Below the pieces are notes generated by a model. It made no database searches. It was not told the DNA's origin and saw nothing but the letters and a program-made list of their open reading frames with translations. 64,000 nucleotides of DNA from assembly GCF_003477525.1 (NCBI RefSeq), contig NZ_QUDO01000012.1, positions 1-64,000 on the forward strand. The letters run 5' to 3'. This stretch comes from Ruminococcus sp. AF41-9 (GTDB taxonomy: Bacteria > Bacillota > Clostridia > Lachnospirales > Lachnospiraceae). The stretch's first letter is position 1. The number at the start of each line of letters is the position of its first letter. The position numbers and the translations under genes are program-made. Shown piece after piece: positions 8,290-17,239 of this stretch.

Positions 8290-9564
8290 TCATGCTTCGT
8301 CTATCGCTTTTCCGATATCATGGCGCATATATTTATTGGCAAAGGTGATCCATTCGGTAGCTTCATAGGCATTTTTTCTTGCTTCTTTTAAATCTTTGCC
8401 TGTCGCTGTAATTCCGAGGACACGTCCGCCGTTGGTAACGATCTGACCGTCTTTTAATTTAGTTCCTGCATGGAAGCAGTAATAGCCATCTTTGTTCTCA
8501 AAGTTCTCGAATCCATACATCGGGATTCCTTTTTCATATTTTACCGGATATCCGTCACTGGCAAGAACCACGCAGACTGCTGCATTATCTTCGAACTGAA
8601 GGTCTATCTGGTCCAGAGTTCCGTCTACGCAGGCTTCCATAACTTCGATAATATCGTTCTTCATACGAGGAAGGACAACCTGTGCTTCCGGATCTCCGAA
8701 ACGTGCATTGTATTCGAGTACCTTTGGTCCGTCCGGAGTCAGCATGAGTCCGAAGAAAATAATTCCCTTAAACGGACGTCCTTCTGCTGCCATGGCATCT
8801 ACTGTCGGCTGATATACATATTTCTTACAGAATTCATCCACTTCTTCTGTGTAGAACGGGCTTGGGGAGAAGGTTCCCATACCACCGGTATTTAATCCCT
8901 GATCTCCATCCTGTGCACGTTTGTGGTCCTGTGCGGAAGTCATAGTACGGATAGTTTTTCCATCAACAAAAGATAAAACGGAAACCTCACGTCCGGTCAT
9001 AAATTCTTCGATAACCATGGTATTTCCGGCATTTCCGAATTTCTTGTCTTCCATGATCTCTTTTACGCCATCTTCCGCTTCTTTCAGGTCTTTACAGATC
9101 AGAACACCTTTTCCAAGTGCAAGTCCGTCTGCTTTCAGAACAATCGGGAATTTTGCTTCTGTGCGGAGATACTCCAGTGCTTTCTCCGGGTCATCAAAGT
9201 TCTCATATGCTGCAGTCGGGATGTTGTATTTCTTCATAAGATCTTTGGAAAATGCCTTGGAGCCTTCCAGGATCGCCGCATTTTTTCTTGGTCCGAACAC
9301 TCTCAGTCCACGGGCTTCGAACACATCTACCACACCGCCGACAAGTGGATCATCCATACCGATGATCGTCAGGTCAACAGCATTTTCCTGTGCAAAATCA
9401 GCCAGTTTCTCAAATTCCATGGCGCCGATATCCACACATTCTGCAAGCTGTGCAATTCCGGCATTTCCCGGTGCACAGTAAATCTTTTCTACTTTCGGGC
9501 TTCTGGAAACACTCCATGCAATGGCATGTTCTCTGCCGCCGCTTCCTACGATTAAGACTTTCAT
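8290..9564 (-). CDS. purD: Phosphoribosylamine--glycine ligase
   Basis: PurD (GARS) joins phosphoribosylamine and glycine using ATP, the second step of purine synthesis. The 424-aa protein has the N-terminal GSGGREHAIAW motif (residues 7-17), an ATP-grasp domain with LKADGLALGKGV (about 143-154), and the metal-binding region LEYNARFGDPEAQ near residue 290. Length is normal. It is the last gene of purE-purM-purN-purD, 63 bp after purN. Confidence 0.97.
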   Translation of the reverse strand: MKVLIVGSGGREHAIAWSVSRSPKVEKIYCAPGNAGIAQLAECVDIGAMEFEKLADFAQENAVDLTIIGMDDPLVGGVVDVFEARGLRVFGPRKNAAILEGSKAFSKDLMKKYNIPTAAYENFDDPEKALEYLRTEAKFPIVLKADGLALGKGVLICKDLKEAEDGVKEIMEDKKFGNAGNTMVIEEFMTGREVSVLSFVDGKTIRTMTSAQDHKRAQDGDQGLNTGGMGTFSPSPFYTEEVDEFCKKYVYQPTVDAMAAEGRPFKGIIFFGLMLTPDGPKVLEYNARFGDPEAQVVLPRMKNDIIEVMEACVDGTLDQIDLQFEDNAAVCVVLASDGYPVKYEKGIPMYGFENFENKDGYYCFHAGTKLKDGQIVTNGGRVLGITATGKDLKEARKNAYEATEWITFANKYMRHDIGKAIDEA

Positions 9565-9627
9565 TCTTCTTTTGCTCCTTTTTTCCGCAATATCTTATCT
9601 CTGTAACTGCCAGTAAACAGTAACCTT

Positions 9628-10269
9628 TTATTCTTCTACATCGTATTCCTCTATCTCTACTCTGCCATCCACAACCTTCACCTTTCCATTGGCGATCAGG
9701 TCAATGGCTTTCGGAAGGATTTTCCACTCTGCTTTCTCCATGACACGTCTCTGGAGAACTTCCGGGGTATCGTCCTGTCTGATTTTAACTGCTTTCTGTA
9801 AAATGATCGGACCGGTATCTGTACCTGTGTCTACGAAATGCACCGTAGCACCTGTCACTCTGACGCCTCTTGCAAGAGCTTTCTCATGCACATGAAGTCC
9901 GTAATATCCCACACCGCAGAAGGACGGAATCAGGGATGGATGGATATTGATGATCCTGTTTGGAAATGCCTCCACGATCATCGGAGGGATTGCCACGAGG
10001 AATCCGGCAAGAACCACAAGTTCCACTCCGCTTTCCTGTAATTTCGCAAGCAGTGCCTTATGAAATTCTTCTCTGTTCTCAAACTGTTTCGGGGAAATGC
10101 AGACAGCCTCAATCTCGTGTTTCTTTGCTCTCTCAAGTGCATAGGCACCCGGGTTGTTGCTCACAACCAGAGATACCTGTGCATTCGTAATCTTTCCATT
10201 GTCAATGGCGTCCAGGATCGCCTGAAGATTAGTTCCGCCTCCGGAAACCAGTACACCGACTTTTAGCAT
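9628..10269 (-). CDS. purN: Phosphoribosylglycinamide formyltransferase
   Basis: PurN transfers the formyl group from 10-formyl-tetrahydrofolate to glycinamide ribonucleotide. The 213-aa protein has the N-terminal [13 protein letters not shown] phosphate-binding loop, the catalytic-site segment [11 protein letters not shown] (Asn and His at about residues 107-109), and the conserved aspartate in [11 protein letters not shown]. Its start overlaps the purM stop by 7 bp, indicating translational coupling. Confidence 0.97.
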   Translation of the reverse strand: MLKVGVLVSGGGTNLQAILDAIDNGKITNAQVSLVVSNNPGAYALERAKKHEIEAVCISPKQFENREEFHKALLAKLQESGVELVVLAGFLVAIPPMIVEAFPNRIINIHPSLIPSFCGVGYYGLHVHEKALARGVRVTGATVHFVDTGTDTGPIILQKAVKIRQDDTPEVLQRRVMEKAEWKILPKAIDLIANGKVKVVDGRVEIEEYDVEE

Positions 10270-11288
10270 AAAGTCACTCCTTTTTCACCGTCTTCGATAC
10301 GTCCTACCACATAAGGAGTATCTCCGGCTGCTTTGATCGCTTCCATGGTTTTGTCTACATCTGCCGCATCTACAGCAAGAATCATTCCAAGACCCATGTT
10401 GTAAGTATTGTACATCATCTGTTCTTCGATATTGCCTTTTTCTGCAAGCAGTTTGAAGATTGGAAGTACAGGATAGCTGTTTTTCTCTACCACTGCTCTT
10501 GTTCCTTCTTTGAGCATACGCGGAATGTTCTCATAGAATCCGCCGCCTGTGATATGGCTGCATGCGTGTACACGAACGCCTGCATTCTTGATGCTCTTTA
10601 ATGCTTTTACATAGATTCTGGTCGGTGCCAGAAGTGCTTCTCCAAGGGTTGTTCCCAGTTCTTCATAATAGGTATCCAGGGATTCTTTTGTCATGTCAAA
10701 TACTTTACGGACCAGTGAGAATCCATTGCTGTGAACACCAGTGGATGCCATACCAATCAGGACATCTCCTGCTTTTAAGTTCTCTCCTGTGATCATATCT
10801 TTTTTGTCACAGACACCTACTGCAAAACCAGCCAGATCGTATTCATCTTCCGGCATCAGTCCCGGGTGTTCTGCTGTCTCACCACCGATCAGGGCAGCTT
10901 CGGACTGTACACAGCCTTCTGCAACACCACCTACGATGGCTGCGATTTTCTCCGGATAGTTCTTGCCACATGCAATATAGTCCAGGAAGAATAACGGTTC
11001 TCCACCTGCACAGGCAATGTCATTGACACACATGGCAACTGCATCAATACCAATGGTATCGTGCTTGTCCATCACCATGGCAAGTTTTACCTTTGTTCCG
11101 CATCCGTCTGTACCGGATAACAATACCGGTTCTTCCATCTCTTTGATCTTTGCCAGAGAAAAGGCTCCGGAAAATCCTCCCAGACCTCCGAGAACTTCTT
11201 CACGCATGGTTCTCTTTACATGTTCCTTCATCAGTTCTACTGATTTATATCCTGCTTCAATATCTACTCCAGCGGTCTTGTAATCCAT
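10263..11288 (-). CDS. purM: Phosphoribosylformylglycinamidine cyclo-ligase
   Basis: PurM (AIR synthetase) closes the imidazole ring using ATP. The 341-aa protein shows the family pattern: [16 protein letters not shown] near residue 55, the [19 protein letters not shown] segment near 90, and [12 protein letters not shown] near 245. The ATG at 11288 (MDYKTAG) has GGAGG 6 bp upstream; the ATG two codons earlier is too close to that site. It lies 92 bp after purE and overlaps purN. Confidence 0.97.
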   Translation of the reverse strand: MDYKTAGVDIEAGYKSVELMKEHVKRTMREEVLGGLGGFSGAFSLAKIKEMEEPVLLSGTDGCGTKVKLAMVMDKHDTIGIDAVAMCVNDIACAGGEPLFFLDYIACGKNYPEKIAAIVGGVAEGCVQSEAALIGGETAEHPGLMPEDEYDLAGFAVGVCDKKDMITGENLKAGDVLIGMASTGVHSNGFSLVRKVFDMTKESLDTYYEELGTTLGEALLAPTRIYVKALKSIKNAGVRVHACSHITGGGFYENIPRMLKEGTRAVVEKNSYPVLPIFKLLAEKGNIEEQMMYNTYNMGLGMILAVDAADVDKTMEAIKAAGDTPYVVGRIEDGEKGVTLC

Positions 11289-11380
11289 AATCATCCTCCG
11301 TCATATAACCATTATCAATATTAAAATATTAATTATTAAAAATTCTGCTGTTCTTATATCTGTCTCAGCACCTTCATATT

Positions 11381-11881
11381 TTAATAATTTTTATATCCAA
11401 CTTCCTGTAATCTTGCGTCTTTTGCTTCTACCTGTTCTTTTAATTCCTGGCTGTAAGCCTTTAATTTTGCAAGAAGTTCTGCATCTGATGTTGCAAGAAT
11501 CTTGGCTGCCAGAAGACCTGCATTGGCACCACCGTTGATCGCTACTGTCGCAACCGGGATTCCGGAAGGCATCTGTACAATAGAATAAAGGGAATCTCTT
11601 CCTCCGAGGGAAGTGGTGTGCATAGGAATTCCGATTACCGGCATCGGGAAGATTGCCGCGCACATTCCTGGCAGATGAGCTGCCATTCCGGCACCTGCGA
11701 TAATTACTTTAAAGCCTTTTTCTTCTGCTGTTTTTGCATATTCAAAAAAGACATCCGGTTCCCTGTGTGCAGAAATGATTTTCATCTCGTAATCAATTCC
11801 CAGTTTCTCCAGAATATCTGCTGCTTTGCTCATGATCGGCATATCTGAGTCGCTGCCCATCACAATTCCTACTTTTGCCAT
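11381..11881 (-). CDS. purE: N5-carboxyaminoimidazole ribonucleotide mutase
   Basis: PurE (class I) converts N5-CAIR to CAIR. The 166-aa protein begins MAKVGIVMGSDSDMP, has the ISAHREPD signature near residue 43 and the GGAGMAAHLPGM-type loop (IIAGAGMAAHLPGM) near 70. AGGAG lies 7 bp before the ATG at 11881. It opens the purine operon, about 135 nt after the predicted transcription start. The class I form needs PurK, which is not in the window. Confidence 0.97.
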   Translation of the reverse strand: MAKVGIVMGSDSDMPIMSKAADILEKLGIDYEMKIISAHREPDVFFEYAKTAEEKGFKVIIAGAGMAAHLPGMCAAIFPMPVIGIPMHTTSLGGRDSLYSIVQMPSGIPVATVAINGGANAGLLAAKILATSDAELLAKLKAYSQELKEQVEAKDARLQEVGYKNY

Positions 11882-11973
11882 AGTTTTTCTCCTTTTCTTC
11901 TCAAGCATCCTCTGGCAGATCATCCGGTCTGTTCCCAGGATCATCCGCCGAGACTTCATTTTATTTTATTGAT

Positions 11974-12022
11974 AAAAAAAGTACGGTCAGAAAGGTTTGA
12001 CTTCCAACCCTCTCTAACCGTA
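11974..12022 (-). terminator. Strong hairpin plus U-tract at the 5' end of the pur leader (attenuator candidate)
   Basis: On the minus strand a stem of about 16 pairs (UACGGUUAGAGAGGGUU with AAACCUUUCUGACCGUA) and a short loop is followed by CTTTTTTTATC. It starts only two bases after the -10 box at 12024-12029 and ends about 95 bp before purE. It therefore either terminates most transcripts from that promoter or stops read-through from the upstream peptidase gene. No known purine aptamer is recognisable. Confidence 0.7.
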
Positions 12023-12023
12023 G

Positions 12024-12052
12024 ATTCTACTAAGATTCCCTTTTTCTGTCAA
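12024..12052 (-). promoter_or_regulatory. Promoter of the purE-purM-purN-purD operon
   Basis: A consensus TTGACA (12047-12052) and TAGAAT (12024-12029) are 17 bp apart on the minus strand. The remaining part of the 11882-12208 gap holds the leader hairpin and an unassigned inverted repeat (GATATCTGA / TCAGATATC at 12098-12143) with no minus-strand T-tract. Confidence 0.8.
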
Positions 12053-12208
12053 TAAAATTGAAGCAAAGAAATAATTTGACAAACTAATAATTTTTTTGAT
12101 ATCTGAAATTTACCATAAAAAATGTTAAAAATTCTCAGATATCTGTTCTGAACAATTACCTTGCAGATGATTCAACCGATTCTTCCACAAATCTTCACAG
12201 ATCATTAA

Positions 12209-14242
12209 TCATTCTGCAAATGGCTCATTCAGTTCTTCTGTACCCGGAAGTACAAATCTTCCGTCTTCAATAATAGAAGTCATCTCTCCCTCATCATCGA
12301 TCGTGCGGATACTTCCCAGCTCATCATACGGGATCGTGATGTCTGTGTGGCATCCGTAATAGGCAAGGCTGACATCTTCTTTTCTCATCTCAGAGATTTC
12401 GTTATCTCTGGCAATGATCTCTTTTCCGTCCGGATTATAAACCGGGGTGTCTTCTGACCAACTGTAGCAGGTGTCTCCCACTGCAAAGTGCGGTCCCATT
12501 TTTTCAGCGATCAGGATCGGGAGTTTATCTGCCATGTCATATTTCTGTGCAGCCACATAAGCAGTTGTGTTTGTTCCGATGGCAAACTCACCCATTGCCA
12601 GTTTCGGATGATGGAACAGAATATTATCCTCAATATATTTGCGGTTTTCTTCTTCTGTCTCGAAATTGCTGCATGTATAATCAATCACCTGGCCACAGTC
12701 AAATACCAGTTTCAGATCGCGGAACTGTAATCCATTGAGATAAACTTTGGAAACATGAAGCATTCCGCCGGTTCCTGCCAGCACAGGGGAAGTGAACACT
12801 TCTCCGACCGGAATATTCACATCTGCCACGCAGTTTTCAAAATTGGTCTGTGTTTTCGGGTCTTCCAGAGTATGAAGATGGATCAGAAGGTCCGTCTCAT
12901 TTTCTCCTTTACCCTTGATTTCCACCCACTCACAGGTATCCAGCGTATCAATGATGGTATGCTGGATTTTCTGGTATTTCTTATAATCCAGAGTGTTGAT
13001 CTTTACGATCTCGCGGAAGATTTCCGAGAAGTTCTCACCGATCTCCGGTACCGGATAGGCGATGATCGTAAAGCTTCTCTCATCCCCTTTGATATAACGG
13101 TTTACGATCTGACTGGATTCATTGTCCAGTTCAAGCTGCAGTTTCTGCTGTGCTTCTGTAAAAGTCCAGCTTTCTTCTTTGCTCACCGGCGAAAATGGTG
13201 CTTCTCCAAATGTCTCAATGCATGCCGGTCCTCCATGAACTGCTGCCAGATCAGCAAACTCATCATAGGAAGTCTGCAGGGCGCGAAGTTTGCGTTTCAC
13301 AAAGTCGGAATCCATAAACAGTGCGCTGTCCTGTCTGTGATCATAGTCAAACTGCGGATTGGCAATGCCGCCTGTAAATCCGTTTCTGAACTGGTTTCTT
13401 CTGTTGACTGCATGAAGTGCATGACGGTAGATAACAGTTTTCAGCCCCATTTCTTCAAACTGAACAATGGCAGATTTCACCATGCGTTCAAATCCAAGCT
13501 GATAACGGATATTGACTGTTTTCTTCTTTGAAATATCTTTTCTTCCTGTGATAAATCCAATACGATAACCTTCGGTATAGGTTCTCGCCATCTCATCAAT
13601 CTCTTTCTGTGAAAGGGAATTGAGAAATTCCGCTGTTTTCCATTCGTTGTCAGAAACATATTCTCCAAACTGATACAGATAGCGGAGGTCTGTCAGATCA
13701 GAATTCATAATAATCTGTACTGCAAAATTATCCTCCGGATCAATAGCCTCTCTGATCCGCTCGCCTACCATATCCTGACAGTAATCGTTCACATAGGAAA
13801 CCAGGATCTCTTTCACCTGTTCCACAGAAGGAAGTTCTTCCTGTGAAAATGCAAAATAAAATTCCAGAAAAAGTTCCAGTGCTACTGTCAGATCCCACGC
13901 TTTTTTCTCAAAAGCGTAAGCAATCGTTCCGTGAAGTTCTGTGTACAGGAAAGTAAATGCCTTTCCGTATTCTCCCAGCATCTTCTGTGCATAAGCAGGA
14001 TTTCCGTAAGAATTTTCATAATTCTCAGGCAGAATGTCCTGATAGAGTTCATGATTCTGTTTCTGCAGTTCTTCCAGTGTTTTTCCCGCTGTTCCATGAT
14101 CCATCACAGCAGTGATTTTCTGTAAAAAAGCCGCTTCTCTGACAAAAAAGTCACGATACGGTTCTGCAGCTGTTGTTTCCTGCGGTATCTCTGACACTCT
14201 TTCTTTTGCCAGGTCATACCGTTCCATTACCCATTCGTCCAA
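12209..14242 (-). CDS. M29-family metallo-aminopeptidase with long N-terminal extension
   Basis: The C-terminal half of this 677-aa protein matches M29 aminopeptidases, dinuclear metal enzymes that remove N-terminal residues from peptides. Expected metal-ligand segments are visible: NIPVGEVFTSP near residue 480, HPKLAMGEFAIGTN near 560, GPHFAVGDTCYSW near 600, and YGCHTDITIPYDE near 635. The first 280 residues or so are an extension beyond the usual roughly 400-aa enzyme; I recognise no known domain in it. The start is a TTG at 14242 with AAGGAG 9 bp upstream; an ATG five codons later is the alternative. No signal peptide is seen, so it is cytoplasmic. Confidence 0.8.
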   Translation of the reverse strand: MDEWVMERYDLAKERVSEIPQETTAAEPYRDFFVREAAFLQKITAVMDHGTAGKTLEELQKQNHELYQDILPENYENSYGNPAYAQKMLGEYGKAFTFLYTELHGTIAYAFEKKAWDLTVALELFLEFYFAFSQEELPSVEQVKEILVSYVNDYCQDMVGERIREAIDPEDNFAVQIIMNSDLTDLRYLYQFGEYVSDNEWKTAEFLNSLSQKEIDEMARTYTEGYRIGFITGRKDISKKKTVNIRYQLGFERMVKSAIVQFEEMGLKTVIYRHALHAVNRRNQFRNGFTGGIANPQFDYDHRQDSALFMDSDFVKRKLRALQTSYDEFADLAAVHGGPACIETFGEAPFSPVSKEESWTFTEAQQKLQLELDNESSQIVNRYIKGDERSFTIIAYPVPEIGENFSEIFREIVKINTLDYKKYQKIQHTIIDTLDTCEWVEIKGKGENETDLLIHLHTLEDPKTQTNFENCVADVNIPVGEVFTSPVLAGTGGMLHVSKVYLNGLQFRDLKLVFDCGQVIDYTCSNFETEEENRKYIEDNILFHHPKLAMGEFAIGTNTTAYVAAQKYDMADKLPILIAEKMGPHFAVGDTCYSWSEDTPVYNPDGKEIIARDNEISEMRKEDVSLAYYGCHTDITIPYDELGSIRTIDDEGEMTSIIEDGRFVLPGTEELNEPFAE

Positions 14243-14371
14243 GCTGTTCTTCTCCTTTTTTATTTCTATTTCTTTTATTTCTATTTTTTTATTTCTGTTT
14301 TATTTATGTTTTGTTTCTTTTTATTCTCTGTAAAAATTCTCTATACAAATCCTCTGTTAAGATACCCGTTT

Positions 14372-14692
14372 TTAACTGGAAATTCCCAGAAGGAAAATTC
14401 CCAGCCATCCGATCATAATGATCCCGTTTGCAATTGATCCGATCATACTGGTCCTGTGGGTTCTGTTTTCTTCCGAAAAGCTCTTAAGTCCCATAGCGAA
14501 CCCGTATATGGACAGAAGCATTGCACAAAGGCTGACCCCGCCCACAATGTATCCAAACTCTCCATTCATGAAAAAAGCCAGCAGCACTGCTGTGATAAAT
14601 AAGATCAGTGAAGCTGCTGCCAGACCTGTGGACAGTTTTCCTTTCTGTGCTTCTTTTTTCTTCGCAAACGCATATCTATATCTTCTTGCCAT
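14372..14692 (-). CDS. Small three-helix membrane protein (DUF6142-like)
   Basis: This 106-aa protein begins with a basic segment (MARRYRYAFAKKKEAQKGK) followed by three hydrophobic stretches at about residues 22-42, 47-67 and 83-104. It resembles a small Lachnospiraceae membrane protein family that I believe is DUF6142; no function is known. It overlaps the end of the VanZ-like gene by 17 bp, so both are likely translated from one transcript. Confidence 0.65.
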   Translation of the reverse strand: MARRYRYAFAKKKEAQKGKLSTGLAAASLILFITAVLLAFFMNGEFGYIVGGVSLCAMLLSIYGFAMGLKSFSEENRTHRTSMIGSIANGIIMIGWLGIFLLGISS

Positions 14693-15149
14693 AAATCTTT
14701 CTCCTCAGGTGATCGCAGATAAAAAACAGCAGATATCCCAGGGCTGCTCCCGCAGTATTCAGGATCAGATCGTCCACGTCAAAACATCCGACTTTTGTTA
14801 TAAGCTGAATCACCTCTACTGTAAGGCTCAGTCCGAATCCTGCCAGTGTGATCAGAAATCCGCTTCTCATTTTTCCCGTGATCACAGGCAGCATAAAGCC
14901 AAATGGCAGAAATCCTGCCACATTTCCAAAAAGGTTTGTAAATACCGCCAGAAAACCCAGCTGTTTTCTGTACACCCAAAAGCGTCGTATTTCAACAAAC
15001 GGAATCAGATTATACCTGTACTCCCGTTCCTCCATTGCAATTCTTCCATATTCTTCTGAGAAGAAAAGGAAATAGATCAGTGCCAGAACATACAGGATAA
15101 ACAGAACCGTTCCAAGTGCCCGTATCATACGCTTTGTCTCTTTTTTCAA
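14676..15149 (-). CDS. VanZ family membrane protein
   Basis: VanZ-like proteins are small integral membrane proteins; one member gives low-level teicoplanin resistance, but most have no known role. The 157-aa protein has the family signatures YNLIPF, NLFGNVAGFLPFGFMLP, and VEVIQLITKVGCFDVDDLILNTAGAALGY, with four hydrophobic segments. I place the start at a TTG (15149) with AGGAG 5 bp upstream, because an earlier in-frame GTG lies inside the terminator hairpin of the preceding small gene. The internal ATG at 15128 is another possibility. Confidence 0.8.
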   Translation of the reverse strand: MKKETKRMIRALGTVLFILYVLALIYFLFFSEEYGRIAMEEREYRYNLIPFVEIRRFWVYRKQLGFLAVFTNLFGNVAGFLPFGFMLPVITGKMRSGFLITLAGFGLSLTVEVIQLITKVGCFDVDDLILNTAGAALGYLLFFICDHLRRKIYGKKI

Positions 15150-15168
15150 TTTTGCTCCTGTTTCTGAC

Positions 15169-15236
15169 TGAAAAACCACACGAAAATTCGCTTCTTCCTG
15201 TCAATCTGTCAGAAGTCCGGCTGATCTTCGTGTGGT
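15169..15236 (-). terminator. Terminator after the 50-aa membrane ORF
   Basis: The 10-bp stem ACCACACGAA / TTCGTGTGGT (15227-15236 and 15175-15184) is followed by a run of T on the minus strand. It starts 13 bp beyond the stop of the small ORF at 15250. Confidence 0.65.
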
Positions 15237-15249
15237 CCTGCGGTCTTTT

Positions 15250-15402
15250 TTATATCAATATTTCTGATTTCTTTTTCAGCAGTCTTGCACCGCTTACGAT
15301 CATCATAACCCCTGTTACGATTCCTGTTGTCAGTACAATGATTCCTACTGCCAGACTGCACGCTCCTGTGGAAGACATGGTTTTATATATCTTTTCGTTC
15401 AT
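15250..15402 (-). CDS. 50-aa membrane protein
   Basis: A short ORF begins MNEKIYKTMSSTGACS and continues with one or two hydrophobic stretches (about residues 16-40) and a basic C-terminus (RLLKKKSEILI). GTGAGG lies 6 bp before the ATG, and a good intrinsic terminator follows the stop codon. I recall near-identical small proteins in other Lachnospiraceae, but no function is known. It lies between pyrE and the VanZ-like gene. Confidence 0.65.
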   Translation of the reverse strand: MNEKIYKTMSSTGACSLAVGIIVLTTGIVTGVMMIVSGARLLKKKSEILI

Positions 15403-15420
15403 AGTCATCCTCACCTTTAT

Positions 15421-15449
15421 GTTACTGTTCCATCTGTTTTTCCGATAAC
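15421..15449. repeat. GTTACTGTTC-type palindrome, diverged copy
   Basis: Begins GTTACTGTTC and ends CGATAAC, 29 bp, matching the 27-bp palindrome family found at 18991, 41231 and 59606 with a 2-bp insertion. It lies between the 50-aa ORF and pyrE. Confidence 0.45.
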
Positions 15450-15523
15450 TTCATATGAACAACCGTCTGTCCGGCGTTCTGTCCATAATCTGTTATCTGA
15501 TTACCGGTTGCTCCCTTTCAGGC

Positions 15524-16204
15524 TTATTTTGCACCATACTGCGCATAATATGCGTCAATGGCAGCCTTAAGAGTATCATCAATGATCACTTTGCCTTTGT
15601 ATTCTTTGTTGTAAAGATGTTCAATAACTTCTTCCATGGTAACGATCGCATTGGTTTCGAATCCATAAAGATCATGAACCTCATCCAGTGCACACTTCAC
15701 GCCGCCTTTGCCGACTTCCATACGGTCAAGGGAAACCATCAGGCCGACGATCTCCACATTGGCTGCTCCTCTTACCTTCGGAACGGTTTCTTCCATGGAT
15801 TTACCGGAAGTGGTAACATCCTCGATCATAACCACACGGTCGCCGTCTTTTAAAGTGCTTCCAAGGAATTTTCCTTTATCTGCGCCGTGGTCTTTTTCTT
15901 CTTTACGGTCTGAGCAGTAACGGACTTCTTTTCCGTACAATTCGCTGAATGCGATAGCAGTTACAACGCTTAACGGGATTCCTTTGTATGCCGGTCCGAA
16001 AAGTACGTCGAAATCATCGCCATACTTGTCATGGATCGCATGTGCATAATATTCACCCAGTTTCTTAAGCTGAGAACCTGTCACATATCCGCCTGCGTTC
16101 ATAAAAAACGGAGATTTTCTTCCGCTTTTTAAAGTAAATTCTCCGAATTTGAGAACTTCACTGTCTACCATAAATTCAATAAATTCCTGTTTATACTGTT
16201 CCAT
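15524..16204 (-). CDS. pyrE: Orotate phosphoribosyltransferase
   Basis: PyrE adds ribose phosphate from PRPP to orotate, giving OMP. The 226-aa protein carries the PRPP-binding loop VVMIEDVTTSGKSMEE near residue 117 and the FGPAYKGIPL segment near 68. It is the last gene of the pyr operon, 132 bp after pyrD. Confidence 0.96.
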   Translation of the reverse strand: MEQYKQEFIEFMVDSEVLKFGEFTLKSGRKSPFFMNAGGYVTGSQLKKLGEYYAHAIHDKYGDDFDVLFGPAYKGIPLSVVTAIAFSELYGKEVRYCSDRKEEKDHGADKGKFLGSTLKDGDRVVMIEDVTTSGKSMEETVPKVRGAANVEIVGLMVSLDRMEVGKGGVKCALDEVHDLYGFETNAIVTMEEVIEHLYNKEYKGKVIIDDTLKAAIDAYYAQYGAK

Positions 16205-16336
16205 CTTATGTTCTGCCTCCTGTTTCTGTTACAACTGTTTTATTACAGTTTTTATACAGTTACTTTCTATTGTTGATTTTATCCCGGGCTGTGCTGTAAT
16301 TTTCATTTTACAGCCCCGGTTTTATCCTGAACAATA

Positions 16337-17239
16337 TTATTTTACAATACCAACCATGTCTTTTACAGAGTTAAATCCGTTTTTCTTCATGTATGCTTCG
16401 ATTCCGTCGATCACTTCCATCGTCACTGCCGGATTGTGGAAGTTGGCAGTACCGACAGAGACGGCACTGGCACCTGCGAGAATAAACTCGATGGCATCTT
16501 CCGCACAGGAAATACCGCCCATACCAATGATCGGAATATTGACCGCCTGCGCCACCTGATATACCATACGGACTGCGATTGGTTTCACGATCGGGCCGGA
16601 CACACCGCCTGTTTTGTTTGCAAGCGCAAATGTTTTTCTGTTGATATCAATCTTCATACCGGTCAGGGTATTGATCAGGGATACCGCATCTGCACCGCCT
16701 GCTTCTGCACCCTTCGCGATTTCTGTGATATCTGTGACATTCGGAGTCAGTTTCATGATCACCGGCTGTTTTGCGATCTTTTTGATCTGTGCTGTCAGTT
16801 CTTCTACATGGTGCGCATCCTGTCCGAATGCCAGAAATCCTGCGTTTACATTCGGGCAGGAGATATTGATCTCCATCATATCGACCGGCTGGTCTGCAAG
16901 ACGTTCCACAACTGCCAGATATTCTTCAGGAGCATGACCGCATACATTGACGATAATCTTTGTATCATACTGTTTCAGAAACGGGATATCTCTCTCACAG
17001 AAAAGATCAATTCCAGGATTCTGTAAGCCAATGGCATTCATCATACCACCGTAAACCTCTGCCACACGAGGAGTCGGATTTCCGGCCCACGGTACATTGG
17101 CTACGCCTTTGGTAGTCACTGCTCCCAGTTTATTAATATCTACATAGTCAGCAAATTCTGCTCCTGAACCAAAGGTTCCGGACGCTACTGTTACCGGATT
17201 TTTCCATTCTACGCCGGCAATATTTACACTCATATCCAT
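16337..17239 (-). CDS. pyrD: Dihydroorotate dehydrogenase, class 1B catalytic subunit
   Basis: The 300-aa protein is the FMN-containing subunit of the NAD-linked dihydroorotate dehydrogenase. The class 1 active-site cysteine lies in MEINISCPNVNAG (about residue 130), with FMN-binding GGISCAEDAIEFILAGASAVSVGTA near the C-terminus. It overlaps the pyrK stop by one base, as expected for a PyrD2-PyrK2 complex. Confidence 0.96.
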   Translation of the reverse strand: MDMSVNIAGVEWKNPVTVASGTFGSGAEFADYVDINKLGAVTTKGVANVPWAGNPTPRVAEVYGGMMNAIGLQNPGIDLFCERDIPFLKQYDTKIIVNVCGHAPEEYLAVVERLADQPVDMMEINISCPNVNAGFLAFGQDAHHVEELTAQIKKIAKQPVIMKLTPNVTDITEIAKGAEAGGADAVSLINTLTGMKIDINRKTFALANKTGGVSGPIVKPIAVRMVYQVAQAVNIPIIGMGGISCAEDAIEFILAGASAVSVGTANFHNPAVTMEVIDGIEAYMKKNGFNSVKDMVGIVK

